Source: Streptomyces sp. KL109B
Lineage (GTDB): Bacteria > Actinomycetota > Actinomycetes > Streptomycetales > Streptomycetaceae
Length of the DNA stretch: 64,000 bases
Assembly (NCBI RefSeq): GCF_030766935.1
Contig: NZ_JASERL010000009.1
Coordinates: forward strand, 186,001 to 250,000
Reading direction: 5' to 3'
The translations under genes and the position numbers were made by a program. The notes below the pieces were generated by a model. It ran no database searches, was not told the DNA's origin, and worked only from the letters and a program-made list of their open reading frames with translations. Of the stretch, positions 34,801 through 43,708 are shown in pieces. Position 1 is the first letter of the stretch. Each line of letters begins with the position of its first letter.

Positions 34801-35760
34801 TCAGTCGACGATGAGGGGGCGGAGCGTGCTGTGGGCGATGTCGAGGCCCTGGACGACCTTCTCCGGGGTGCCGCCCCAGACGGGGTCCTCGTGCTCGACG
34901 GAGAGGGTGCCGGTGAAGCCGTGCTCGTAGAGCCGGTCGAGGACCGTGCCCCAGTCGACCTGCCCGCGCCCCGGGACGCGGTAGCGCCACCAGCCCATGT
35001 CCCAGGGGTTCTTGGAGCGGTCGCGGGCCGGGCCGAAGTGACCGTAGCGCTGCCGGTCGCGCGGGCGCAGCTCGACGTCCTTGGCCTGCGCGTGCACGAT
35101 GCGGTCGGCGTACGGGGCGATGGTGTCGACCGGATCGATGCCGATCCAAGTGAGGTGCGAGGGATCCCAGTTGAGGTACAGGCCCAGGTCGAACATCCAC
35201 TCCCACAGCTCCGGGGAGTAGGCGAGGTTGCCGGGGTAGCCGTCCGGGTGCCAGCCCTCCATCACGCAGTTCTCGATGATGAGCTTGACGCCGCGCTCGC
35301 CCGCGTAGTCCACCAACTCCGGGAAGACGCGCTCCGCTTCGGCGAGGTTCTCGGCGACCGGCTTCGTCCAGTCGCGGCCGATGAACGTACCCACGTACGG
35401 GATGTCGAGGCGCTGCGCCGTGTCGATGGCGTGCTTGAGGTGGGTGCCGTACGCGGCGCGCTGGGCGGGGTCGGGGTGGAGGTGGTTCTCGTAGTAGGCG
35501 AGCGCGGAGATCTCCAGGCCGTGGCGGTCGAGCAGGGCCCGGGTGCGGTCCTCGTCCTCGGTGGTGAAGGTGGCTACGGGGAGGTGGGCGGCCTCGAAGT
35601 CGCGGCCTCCGGTGCCGGGCCAGACGGCGACCTCCAGGGCCTGGTAGCCGCGGCCCGCCGCGTACCCGGCGATCCTGTCGAGGTCCCAGGAGGGCAGGCA
35701 CGCGGTGAGCATGCCGAGCTTGATCTGGCTCGCGTCCGGGTTCGTCTTCGGTTGACTCAT
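34801..35760 (-). CDS. xylose-isomerase-like TIM-barrel protein
   Basis: 319 residues of the same fold as the previous gene but a different branch: LGMLTACLPSWDLDRIAGYA, IENCVMEGWHPDGYPGNLAY (Glu ligand), LNWDPSHLTWIG (Asp/His) and the C-terminal SVEHEDPVWGG (Glu/His). That set resembles enzymes adjacent to Gfo/Idh dehydrogenases in Streptomyces sugar clusters. It begins two bases after the stop of the dehydrogenase gene, indicating coupled expression. Confidence 0.85.
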   Translation of the reverse strand: MSQPKTNPDASQIKLGMLTACLPSWDLDRIAGYAAGRGYQALEVAVWPGTGGRDFEAAHLPVATFTTEDEDRTRALLDRHGLEISALAYYENHLHPDPAQRAAYGTHLKHAIDTAQRLDIPYVGTFIGRDWTKPVAENLAEAERVFPELVDYAGERGVKLIIENCVMEGWHPDGYPGNLAYSPELWEWMFDLGLYLNWDPSHLTWIGIDPVDTIAPYADRIVHAQAKDVELRPRDRQRYGHFGPARDRSKNPWDMGWWRYRVPGRGQVDWGTVLDRLYEHGFTGTLSVEHEDPVWGGTPEKVVQGLDIAHSTLRPLIVD

Positions 35761-35762
35761 GG

Positions 35763-36938
35763 TCAGTTCACCTTTGTCCAGGCGCCGTTGGCGGATGAGG
35801 TCAGGAAGGCGTCGACGAGTCGTGCCGAGCGCAGCCCGTCGGCGAAGAGCGGGAGGCCCTCGGGGGTCTCGCCGGTGGTGACGGCCGCGTACACGTCGGC
35901 GACGAACGCGGCGAAGCAGTCGACGTAGCCCTGCGGATGTCCTGGCGGGACGACGTTGAGGCGCTGTTGGGCGGGGGAGGTGTGTCCGGCGCCGCGGTGC
36001 AGGATCCGGGAGGTGTCCTCGCCGCCGAGCCAGAGGGTGTCGGGGTTCTCCTGGTCGAAGACGGCGCTGCCGGCCGAGCCGTCCAGTTCGAACCAGAGCC
36101 GGTTCTTGCGGCCCGCGGAGACCTGCGACACCACGGTGGAGGCGAGGGCGCCGCCGTCGGTGCGCAGCAGGAGGGCGGCGGCGTCCTCGGTGGTGACCGT
36201 GGAACGCGCTGCCGAACCGGCCGCCTTCGAGAAGGACTTGGCGCCCGCGCCGGGCCGCTCCGGGACCGTGACCGTACGGTGCGCCGTCAGTTCCGTGAAG
36301 CGTTCGCCGGTGACCCACTCGACGAGGTCGCACCAGTGCGAGCCGATGTCGGCGAACGCGCGGGAGGCGCCACCGGCCCCCGGGTCCACGCGCCAGCCGG
36401 AGGCCTCCGGGTCGAGCATCCAGTCCTGGAGGTAACTGCCGTGCAGCAGTTGCCAGTTGCCGAACTCCCCGGCCTCGGCCCGGCTGCGCAGTTCCCGTAC
36501 GAGGGGGTGGTAGCGGTACACGAACGGCACGGCGGCGACGGTGCCCGCCCGCTCGGCCGCGTGCGTCAGTCGCTCGGCGTCGGCCACGGAGGTCGCCAGG
36601 GGCTTCTCGCACACCACGTGCTTTCCGGCCGCGAGGGCGCGTTCGGCGTACGCCGCGTGGGTGCGGTTGGGGGTGCAGATGTGCACGACGTCGACGTCCG
36701 CGTCCGCGAGCAGATCCTCGAAGTCGCCGTAGGCGGCGACGGGTTGGCCGGGCGCCGACCAGTCGGCGGCGACCCGCGCGGAACGCTCAGGGGTGGAGGC
36801 GAGCACACCGGTCAGCCGGCCTCCCGCGGTGCGGACCGAGCGGCGGTGCACCTCGGCGATCATGCCTGCGCCGACGATCGCGGAGCGCGGCGTGGATGGT
36901 GCGGAGCGCGGCGTGGATGGTGGTGCGGGCGGGGCCAT
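35763..36938 (-). CDS. Gfo/Idh/MocA-family oxidoreductase
   Basis: NAD(P)-dependent dehydrogenase of sugars or polyols, 391 residues. AIVGAGMIAEVHRRSV is the nucleotide-binding motif and VCEKPLATS supplies the catalytic Lys. GGASRAFADIGSHWCDLVEW is the metal/substrate region with the conserved Asp-x-x-x-His. ATG ending at 36938 has AAAGGAGGG upstream. The start encodes a duplicated SAPSTPR segment because of a 21-base tandem repeat. First gene of the leftward set, divergent from the ROK regulator. Confidence 0.9.
   Translation of the reverse strand: MAPPAPPSTPRSAPSTPRSAIVGAGMIAEVHRRSVRTAGGRLTGVLASTPERSARVAADWSAPGQPVAAYGDFEDLLADADVDVVHICTPNRTHAAYAERALAAGKHVVCEKPLATSVADAERLTHAAERAGTVAAVPFVYRYHPLVRELRSRAEAGEFGNWQLLHGSYLQDWMLDPEASGWRVDPGAGGASRAFADIGSHWCDLVEWVTGERFTELTAHRTVTVPERPGAGAKSFSKAAGSAARSTVTTEDAAALLLRTDGGALASTVVSQVSAGRKNRLWFELDGSAGSAVFDQENPDTLWLGGEDTSRILHRGAGHTSPAQQRLNVVPPGHPQGYVDCFAAFVADVYAAVTTGETPEGLPLFADGLRSARLVDAFLTSSANGAWTKVN
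36880..36921 (-). repeat. 21-base exact tandem duplication in the 5' end of the Gfo/Idh gene
   Basis: Two identical in-frame 21-base units encode SAPSTPR twice near the N-terminus of the dehydrogenase, before the Rossmann fold. The length, a multiple of three, keeps the reading frame. Confidence 0.85.
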
Positions 36939-37103
36939 TTGCGGCCGCCCTCCTTTCGGCGTCGACACATGGCGCCGTGCACACCGTCGGCGGAGGTAAC
37001 TCGTCCCGCTCATGAACGTAGGACATTCAATTTGACCCTGACAAGCAAAAGTTACTGCATCTTGAGAGTCATAAATGATGCGGAGGGGGTACGGTATGCA
37101 GCC
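36939..37103. promoter_or_regulatory. AT-rich divergent promoter region of the sugar locus
   Basis: The 165 bases between the Gfo/Idh and ROK genes include a marked AT-rich stretch at about 37019-37080. Within it TTTG and CAAA half-sites face each other (CAATTTGA and AAGCAAAAG), a plausible ROK operator and promoter core for both directions. No perfect palindrome is present. Confidence 0.4.
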
Positions 37104-38393
37104 ATGTCCACCCCTGCCTCGGTTGCCTCGGTTCGCGCCCGCCTGTCCGTGCCCACCCTGAGGTTCCGGGACGGCGGCGGGCTGCTGTACTCCACGCTGG
37201 CCCGGCTGGTCGCGTCGGGCGCCGCCGTGCACCGCGCCGACCTGGTGGAACGCGCGGGTCTCGCCCGCTCGACCGTCACCCGGCACCTGGACGCCCTGAT
37301 CGAGGCCGGCGTGGTGGTCGAAGGGGGTGGTGTGCCGCGCGGCGGCCGTGGGCGCCCGCCGCAACTCCTCGCGCTCAACCCGCGGGCGGGCCTGGTCGCG
37401 GTGGCGGACATCGGGGCGCGCGACGCCCGCCTCGCCATCGCCGACCTCTCGCAGAATCCGCTGGCCACCGCGCACATCGCCGTGGATCTCGCGCAGGGCC
37501 CCGAAGCGGTGCTCGGGCAGATCGAGGAGTCCCTGCGCGCGCTGCACGCGTCCACGTCCGACGGCGACGCCCCGCTGTGCGCCGTCGCGGTCGGCCTCCC
37601 GGGGCCCGTCGACCACGCCGCGGGGGCGCCGGTCCGGCCACCGATCATGCCGGGCTGGGACGGGTACCCCGTGGGCGACGTGCTCGCGGAGCGCTTCGGC
37701 TGCGTGGTCCTCGTCGACAACGACGTGAACCTGATGGCACTGGGCGAGGCGCGCAGCCTGCCCGAGGAGCAACTGCCCCTGCTGTTCGTGAAGGTGTCGA
37801 CCGGCATCGGCGGCGGACTGGTGTCGGCGGACGGCGAACTGCACCGCGGGGCGGACGGCGCCGCGGGCGACATCGGCCATCTTCCGGTCACCTCCGCCGG
37901 CGCCGCGGAGATGGTGTGCCGGTGCGGGAAGGCCGGCTGCGTCGAGGCGGTCGCCTCCGCCGCGGTCATGGTGCGCACCCTCAACGCGGGCCGCGCGGCC
38001 GGGAGTTCGGCGCTTCGCAGCACGGGCGATCTGGTCGGACTCGTGGCCCACGGCGACCCCGAGGCGCTGCGCGTCGTACGTGCCGGAGCCGAGCGGATCG
38101 GCGAGGTGGTGGCCCTCCTGCTGCACGTCTACAACCCGGCCAGGGTCGTCCTCGGCGGCGCCCTCGCCGGCGCGGGCGACGAACTGCTCGCCGGGGTGCG
38201 CTCGGTGGTCTACCGCCAGGCGCTGCCGCTGGCCACCCGCAGGCTCGTCCTCGAACCGAGCACGCTGGGCGAGCACGCGGGCCGGGTGGGCGGCACGGTC
38301 CTCGCGGTGGAACACGTGCTGTCGCCGGACGGCGTGATGGACCTGATGGAACGGAGGTTGGACCGCAGCACACAAGCCGCCCCGGCCTCATGA
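37104..38393 (+). CDS. ROK-family transcriptional regulator/sugar-sensing protein
   Basis: 429 residues: an N-terminal winged helix (VHRADLVERAGLARSTVTRH) followed by a ROK sugar-kinase-like domain. DIGARDARLAIADL is the phosphate-binding-like motif, VLVDNDVNLMALGEA contains the Asp of the active site, GDIGHLPV is the ROK signature and CRCGKAGCVEAVAS holds the zinc Cys cluster. Likely a repressor released by a sugar or sugar phosphate, governing the two dehydrogenase operons on either side. The stop lies in a 22-base repeat. Confidence 0.9.
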   Translation: MSTPASVASVRARLSVPTLRFRDGGGLLYSTLARLVASGAAVHRADLVERAGLARSTVTRHLDALIEAGVVVEGGGVPRGGRGRPPQLLALNPRAGLVAVADIGARDARLAIADLSQNPLATAHIAVDLAQGPEAVLGQIEESLRALHASTSDGDAPLCAVAVGLPGPVDHAAGAPVRPPIMPGWDGYPVGDVLAERFGCVVLVDNDVNLMALGEARSLPEEQLPLLFVKVSTGIGGGLVSADGELHRGADGAAGDIGHLPVTSAGAAEMVCRCGKAGCVEAVASAAVMVRTLNAGRAAGSSALRSTGDLVGLVAHGDPEALRVVRAGAERIGEVVALLLHVYNPARVVLGGALAGAGDELLAGVRSVVYRQALPLATRRLVLEPSTLGEHAGRVGGTVLAVEHVLSPDGVMDLMERRLDRSTQAAPAS

Positions 38394-38454
38394 AGCGACG
38401 AACGCACCCCCATGAATCGACGAACGCACCCCCATGAATCGCTGAACGCCCCCT
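38389..38454 (+). repeat. three 22-base tandem repeats spanning the ROK stop codon
   Basis: Units at 38389-38410, 38411-38432 and 38433-38454 begin CATGAA and share ACGAACGC-type cores; the first two differ by one base and the third is more diverged. The first unit contains the stop codon of the ROK gene, and the last runs into the downstream TTGACA promoter element. Confidence 0.8.
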
Positions 38455-38486
38455 TGACACCCCGACCCGCGGGTGTTTTCTTGATG
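38454..38486 (+). promoter_or_regulatory. promoter with central palindrome before the second Gfo/Idh gene
   Basis: A consensus -35 TTGACA (38454-38459) is followed by a perfect palindrome ACCCGCGGGT (38466-38475), part of a wider ACACCC/GGGTGT inverted repeat. A poor -10 lies somewhere in 38477-38490. An operator between the promoter boxes would give simple repression, plausibly by the upstream ROK protein. Confidence 0.45.
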
Positions 38487-38556
38487 CAAGATCGTGCACT
38501 TCGCGGCGGAGGACTCGTCCCCCGAACCCACCCCGCCCGAAGGGACGTCACACCTC

Positions 38557-39648
38557 ATGAGCCGCAGCGTCAACGTCGGCATCCTCGGCACCGGTTCGAT
38601 CTTCCGGGCCTACGCAGCCGGTATCGCCACCCTCCCCGAACTGACCGTCACCCGCGTCGCCGACGTGGACCTGGAACGGGCCCGCACCGCCGCGGCCGAG
38701 TTCGGCATCCCCGCCGCGGGCACCACGGAGGAGCTGCTGGCCGACGACGACGTGGAGATCGTCGTCAACATCACCCCGCCCGCCGTCCACGCGCCCCTCA
38801 ACGAGGCCGCCCTGCGCGCCGGGAAGCACGTCTACACGGAGAAGCCGCTCGCCGCGTCCACCGAGCTGGCGCGAGCCAACCTCACCACCGCGACCGAGAC
38901 CGGGCGCACGCTCGGCGGCGCGCCCGACACGTTCCTCGGCACGGCCGGGCAGACCGCGCGCGCCGCGCTCGACGAGGGCCTGATCGGCACGCCGTTCGCC
39001 GCGACGAGCTTCGTCCGCTCCAGCCGGGTGCAGGCCTGGCACCCGAGCCCCGGCTTCTTCTTCCAGGCGGGTGGCGGCCCCGTCCTGGACTGGGGGCCGT
39101 ACCATGTGGCCGCCCTGGTCAACCTGTTGGGCCCGGTGCGGGACGTCATGGGCGCGAACACCATGGCGGAGCGGGAGTTGGCGGTGACGTCCCCCGAGCG
39201 CACCGTCGAGTCGGTGCCGGTGGAGGTGCCCACGCACGCCACCTCCATCCTCCGCTTCGACTCGGGGGTGCTGGCGACGGTGATGTACTCCTTCGACGTG
39301 TGGGACACCGAACTGCCCCACCTGGAGATCTACGGCACCGCCGGCACCCTCTCCCTGCCCGACCCCAACACCTTCGACCGGCCGGTGCGCATCAAGCGCC
39401 GCGGTGACACCGAGTGGCGCGAACTCCCCGCGGCGACCGCGCCGAAGGCCCCCGCCACCGGACCGTTCCGCGGCCTCGGCGTCCTCGACCTCGCCCGGCA
39501 CCTCGACGGGGGCCCGCACCGCGCGTCCGGCGAGTTCGCGTTCCACGTACTGGACGTCCTGGAGCGGATGTCCCTCGCCTCCCCGGAGTCCGGCGCGCTC
39601 ACGGTGCTCTCCTCGGTGAAGCGGCCGGCGCCGCTTGACCGGGACTGA
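38557..39648 (+). CDS. second Gfo/Idh/MocA-family oxidoreductase
   Basis: 363 residues. VGILGTGSIFRAYAAGIATL is the Rossmann motif, VYTEKPLAAS carries the catalytic Lys, and GGGPVLDWGPYHVAALVNLL supplies the conserved Asp and His. It is only distantly similar to the dehydrogenase at 35763-36938, so it probably handles another intermediate of the same pathway. ATG 38557 follows GAAGGGACG. Its last codons lie inside a 29-base tandem duplication. Confidence 0.9.
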   Translation: MSRSVNVGILGTGSIFRAYAAGIATLPELTVTRVADVDLERARTAAAEFGIPAAGTTEELLADDDVEIVVNITPPAVHAPLNEAALRAGKHVYTEKPLAASTELARANLTTATETGRTLGGAPDTFLGTAGQTARAALDEGLIGTPFAATSFVRSSRVQAWHPSPGFFFQAGGGPVLDWGPYHVAALVNLLGPVRDVMGANTMAERELAVTSPERTVESVPVEVPTHATSILRFDSGVLATVMYSFDVWDTELPHLEIYGTAGTLSLPDPNTFDRPVRIKRRGDTEWRELPAATAPKAPATGPFRGLGVLDLARHLDGGPHRASGEFAFHVLDVLERMSLASPESGALTVLSSVKRPAPLDRD

Positions 39649-39693
39649 GGCGGCACGGGTCGGCTGACCGGGACTGAGGCGGCACGGGTCGGC
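39636..39693 (+). repeat. 29-base exact tandem duplication across the Gfo/Idh stop codon
   Basis: The unit starting TGACCGGGACTGAGG at 39636-39664 is repeated exactly at 39665-39693. The first copy contains the last codons and stop of the dehydrogenase gene. Confidence 0.85.
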
Positions 39694-39775
39694 TCTTGGG
39701 GAGAGCGGTACGGGCCGCTACTTTGGGGAAAGCTCCGTGGCAGTTGACCGGATCTGCTCAAGGGGGAGGGGGACC

Positions 39776-40150
39776 GTGGCCGTATCGCCCAGGGTCAAGG
39801 CCGCGATCATGACGGTCGGCGGGTTGGGGATCGTTTCGACGCCGTTGTACTGGCTGCTGGCCGGCCCCAATGCGGGACAGTTGGCGGCCGCCTGTGTTCA
39901 GGGCACCACCGGGATCGTCGCGTTGATCTGGGCGTTCTTCACCACTCCGGCCACGCCACCGCACACCCACCCCACGGACACCGCGGTCGACACCGGGAGG
40001 GCGAGGGCCACCGGCGGCGGCGCGGCATCGACCGGCGTACGGCGTCCGCGTGGCGTACGGAAGGGGGCCGCGCGAGCACAGCGTACGGGCGACGCGAGCG
40101 CTGCCGGCCCGGACAGCAAAGCCAACTCCGGCGTCGACTACAGCAGTTGA
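39776..40150 (+). CDS. small two-helix membrane protein preceding the STAND NTPase
   Basis: 124 residues; GTG 39776 follows AGGGGGAGGGGG. Two hydrophobic helices (AAIMTVGGLGIVSTPLYWLL and GQLAAACVQGTTGIVALIWA) are joined by a short loop, then comes an 80-residue Thr/Ala/Arg-rich disordered tail with an RRPRGVRKG patch. No family recognised. It ends 13 bases before the NB-ARC/WD40 gene on the same strand, so the two are almost certainly co-transcribed. A membrane effector or anchor role is inferred from this pairing alone. Confidence 0.65.
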   Translation: MAVSPRVKAAIMTVGGLGIVSTPLYWLLAGPNAGQLAAACVQGTTGIVALIWAFFTTPATPPHTHPTDTAVDTGRARATGGGAASTGVRRPRGVRKGAARAQRTGDASAAGPDSKANSGVDYSS

Positions 40151-40163
40151 GCGGGCCCGAGCC

Positions 40164-43100
40164 ATGCCGCGACGTCGGAGGAAGAGGCGACCGCCGGAGC
40201 CGGGGGCCGGTCAGGACGGGGCCCCGCCCGATCCCCTCCGGGACGCCGCGGGAGGCGGGGACCCGGCCGGGGACGAGGAGCCCGTGCACGTGAGCGGCAC
40301 AGGTTCGGCCACGGCGAGTGGGGGCGGCATCGCCAACACCGGGGTGCTGCACATCGGGACTCTGGTCCAGCCGGGCCAGAGCCCACCGCCCCCGCCGCCG
40401 TCGCCCGCCGAGATACCCGCATGGGTGGTGGACCGCGACGAGGTGGAACAGGCCGTCGCCGCCGTCTGCTCGTCGGGCGCGAGCCCGGTGGGCATCACCA
40501 CCGGATTGGAAGGGTCCGGCGGATTCGGAAAGACGACCGTGGCCCAGATGGTGTGCGCGGCCCGTGAGGTCCGCGAGCACTTCCGCGACCGCGTGTATCT
40601 GGTCACCGTGGGCCGAGGCGTGCGCGACGCCACCTCGATCGCCGCGAAGATCGGCGAGGTGACCCGCTTCGTCACCGGGGACACGGCCACGTTCACCGAC
40701 CCCGACCTCGCGGGGGCGCACCTGGGACGACTGCTCGACCAACACCCCGATCGGCGCACTCTCCTGGTTCTCGACGACGTGTGGGACGAGGATCAGCTCG
40801 CCCCGTTCCTCATCGGCGGCGACCGGTGCGTACGACTGGTCACCACCCGCGCCCCCGGCATCCTTCCGCCGCGAGCCACCCGCATCAAGGTCGACCAGAT
40901 GACCGCGACACAGGCCCGTACGGTGCTCGCCTGGGACGTGCCGCCACTCGGACAGGAGACGAGCAGTGGCCTGCTCCGGGCCACCGGACGGTGGCCACTG
41001 CTGCTGCGCCTGGTCAACCGCGTGATCGCCCTGCGGGTGGCGACCGGTTCCGATCCCGGCGCCGCCGCCCTGAGCACCCTGAACCACTTGCGGGAACAGG
41101 GGCCGGCCGCCGTCGACGATCCGCACCTCGTCCCGGACCTCGACGACCCGCGACAGCGGAGGAAGTTGATCCGGGCGACGCTGGAAGCGGCGACCGGCCT
41201 CCTGCCTCCCAGCGGCGCACAGCGCTTCGCCGAACTCGGCGTCTTCGCCGACGGCGCGGCGGCCCCCGTCCATCTCGTGGTCACGCTCTGGCAGGCGACC
41301 GCCCAGTACGACGAACTCCGATCACGGCGCCTCTGCAAGACCATGAACGACCTCTCCCTGCTGACCCTGGACGCCGCGCAGGGAGGCGAGTTGACCCTGC
41401 ACGACGTCATCCGCGACTACCTGCGCGCGGAAGCCGGCCCCGACAGCCTCACCGACCTCAACGGCCTGCTCGTCGATGCGATCGAGTCCGAGCTGCCCGA
41501 AGCCCCGGCGCTCGTGCCTTCCGCACCCCAACCCCGCCGCGCCTGGTGGGAGTTGACGGACCGATACCTGCTCGACCACGCGGTCACCCACCTGCTCGCG
41601 GCCGGGCGCACCGAGCGGGCCGAAGCCGTGGCCTGCGACATCCGGTGGGTCGAGGCCCGGCTGCGTGGGCAGGGCCCCAGCGCCCCCTGGAGGGACTGCT
41701 TCCGCGTCCCGACCTCCACAGCGGCCCGGCGAGCGGAGGACCTGGCCCGCATCGCGCATCTGCTCGCGCCCATCGAGCCCGCCGAGGCACTGACCTCCGT
41801 CCTCCACAGTCGCCTGGAGGCGCTGCCTGAATGGCGCGACCAGATCGCGGCACGACAGCGCGACCAGGTCTCGGCGCCACAGCACGGCCCACGACGGCCG
41901 ACGCTGCGCAACGTGACGTCCCCACCGGACCTGCCGAGCCCCGCTTTGCTGCGCGCGCTGCCCGGAAAGGGCCCGATCGCAGCTGTGGCGATCTCGCCCG
42001 ACGGGACGTGGCTCGTCGCCGCCGGGGAAGGCGGGGCCCTTCGGATCTGGGATCCGAAGTCCGGCCGCAAAGCTGTGCAGTTCGGCTGGGCCGATGACAC
42101 CGGAGCCGTTCACCGGCCGAATGCGGTGGCGATCTCACCCGACGGCAGCCGACTCGCCACCGTCTGCCACGACGGAGCCGTAGCCATCTGGGACCCGGAC
42201 ACCGGCGAGGCCCTGACCGCCTTCCCCTGCGGCGCCGAGATCAGCGATCTGGCGATGTCCCCCGACGGCAGCCGGCTCGCCACCGCCTGCCACGACGGGA
42301 CCGTACGCATCTGGGACCCGGACACCGGCGAGCAGACCCTGCCGCCTCTGCGGCACGAAGGACCAGTGAGCGTGGTGGAGTTCGCCCCGGACGGCACCTG
42401 GCTCGCCAGTGCGGGCGCCGACGCGACGGTGCGGCTCTGGGACCCGGCCACCGGCCGGGAAACCGCACGCAACACAGCCCACCGCGCACCGGTGACGGCG
42501 CTGGCGATCGCCCCGGACGGGACCTGGCTGGCCACCGCGAGCCACGAACGGACCATTCACATCTGGGACCCGGACACAGAGGACGAGATCGCCACCCTGT
42601 CCGACGGGGAGGAGTGGGAGAAGTGGGCGCTCGCCCCGGACGGCACCTGGCGAGCGACCACAAGCCGGGGAATCGTGCTGATCTGGGATCCGCGGACGGG
42701 GGAGCAACTCGCGCAACTCACCGATACGGACCGCGTGAACGACCTGGCGATCTCCTCGGACGGCACCTGGCTCGCCACCGCCTGCCACGACGGGACCGTA
42801 CGGATCTGGGACCCGGACGGCCGCGGCAAGCCGGCACACCTCCGGGACCAGGCATCGGCCCGCACCACGGGCAGCCCGTACGTTGTCGCGCAGTCCACGG
42901 TCGCCATCGCGCCCGATGACACCTGGCTCGCGAGCGCGGGCCGCGACGGGACCGTACGCATCTGGGACCCGGCCGCCCGCCTGGACGCGGCGCGCCACTC
43001 GGCGGCCACGCGTGCGCGGAGAGTGGCAGCGCTGCAGTCGTCCGCCACGCCCGAGTACGACTTCCCGAACCCGACACGCGCGACCGCGCCGGACGGTACG

Positions 43101-43658
43101 TGGTTCGCCCGCGCCGGCCGGTACGGCAAGGTCGAGATCTGCGAGCGGGGCAGTGGACGCACGACGCTCGAACTCGAAGCGTTCGTCGACATCGTGACGG
43201 CGGTGGCGGTCGCCCCGGACGGCACCTGGCTCGCCGCCGTCAGCCGTGACGGAAGCGTTGTCATGTGGGATCTGCCCGGCGGACAGCGCACCGTCCTCAG
43301 GGAGACCCACTGGCTGGAACTGCACAACCTCGCCATGGCACCGGACGGAACCCGCTTCGCGACCGTCGGATACGAGCGCGTGGAGGTCTGGTCCAGATCC
43401 GATGCGGCCCTGATCGCCACGCTCGACGACACGGAAGAGGTCCACGAAATCGCCCTCGCCCCGTTCGGGGGCTTCCTGGCCGCGGTCGGCGGAAACTCGA
43501 TCCGTATCTGGGACGTGGCCGCACGACGGATCGTCACCTCCATGCGAACCGAGCTGCCCGTGAGCCGCTGCGCCTGGGCACCGGACGGCCGACGTCTCGC
43601 CGTGCACGGCGAACTCGGCTCCCACCTCTACGAGTTCGACCCCGGCGACACGACCTGA
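40164..43658 (+). CDS. STAND NTPase: NB-ARC with WD40 repeats
   Basis: 1164 residues. An Arg-rich start and a GTGSATASGGGIANTGVLHI segment (40-70) lead to the NB-ARC ATPase: Walker A GLEGSGGFGKTT (Lys123), Walker B LLVLDDVWDED, sensor VRLVTTRAP, GRWPLLLRLVN, and LHDVIRDYL, which matches the MHD switch. A helical linker follows, and from about residue 595 thirteen WD40 repeats, most ending IWDPDTGE; two 7-blade propellers would need fourteen. The plan is that of apoptosome-like sensors: WD40 binds a trigger and NB-ARC oligomerises. No effector domain is fused; the preceding two-helix protein may fill that role. Some repeats are nearly identical in DNA. Confidence 0.9.
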   Translation: MPRRRRKRRPPEPGAGQDGAPPDPLRDAAGGGDPAGDEEPVHVSGTGSATASGGGIANTGVLHIGTLVQPGQSPPPPPPSPAEIPAWVVDRDEVEQAVAAVCSSGASPVGITTGLEGSGGFGKTTVAQMVCAAREVREHFRDRVYLVTVGRGVRDATSIAAKIGEVTRFVTGDTATFTDPDLAGAHLGRLLDQHPDRRTLLVLDDVWDEDQLAPFLIGGDRCVRLVTTRAPGILPPRATRIKVDQMTATQARTVLAWDVPPLGQETSSGLLRATGRWPLLLRLVNRVIALRVATGSDPGAAALSTLNHLREQGPAAVDDPHLVPDLDDPRQRRKLIRATLEAATGLLPPSGAQRFAELGVFADGAAAPVHLVVTLWQATAQYDELRSRRLCKTMNDLSLLTLDAAQGGELTLHDVIRDYLRAEAGPDSLTDLNGLLVDAIESELPEAPALVPSAPQPRRAWWELTDRYLLDHAVTHLLAAGRTERAEAVACDIRWVEARLRGQGPSAPWRDCFRVPTSTAARRAEDLARIAHLLAPIEPAEALTSVLHSRLEALPEWRDQIAARQRDQVSAPQHGPRRPTLRNVTSPPDLPSPALLRALPGKGPIAAVAISPDGTWLVAAGEGGALRIWDPKSGRKAVQFGWADDTGAVHRPNAVAISPDGSRLATVCHDGAVAIWDPDTGEALTAFPCGAEISDLAMSPDGSRLATACHDGTVRIWDPDTGEQTLPPLRHEGPVSVVEFAPDGTWLASAGADATVRLWDPATGRETARNTAHRAPVTALAIAPDGTWLATASHERTIHIWDPDTEDEIATLSDGEEWEKWALAPDGTWRATTSRGIVLIWDPRTGEQLAQLTDTDRVNDLAISSDGTWLATACHDGTVRIWDPDGRGKPAHLRDQASARTTGSPYVVAQSTVAIAPDDTWLASAGRDGTVRIWDPAARLDAARHSAATRARRVAALQSSATPEYDFPNPTRATAPDGTWFARAGRYGKVEICERGSGRTTLELEAFVDIVTAVAVAPDGTWLAAVSRDGSVVMWDLPGGQRTVLRETHWLELHNLAMAPDGTRFATVGYERVEVWSRSDAALIATLDDTEEVHEIALAPFGGFLAAVGGNSIRIWDVAARRIVTSMRTELPVSRCAWAPDGRRLAVHGELGSHLYEFDPGDTT

Positions 43659-43708
43659 CCCCGCCGCCATCGCGGTGACGGTTCCGGACGACACCGGCGT
43701 GGGAGGCG

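Noticed and set aside
32356..35928. An open frame of about 1190 codons on the plus strand
   Set aside because: It lies opposite three clear minus-strand genes (MFS permease and two TIM-barrel proteins) and its composition is that of an antisense frame in GC-rich coding DNA, with no recognisable domains.
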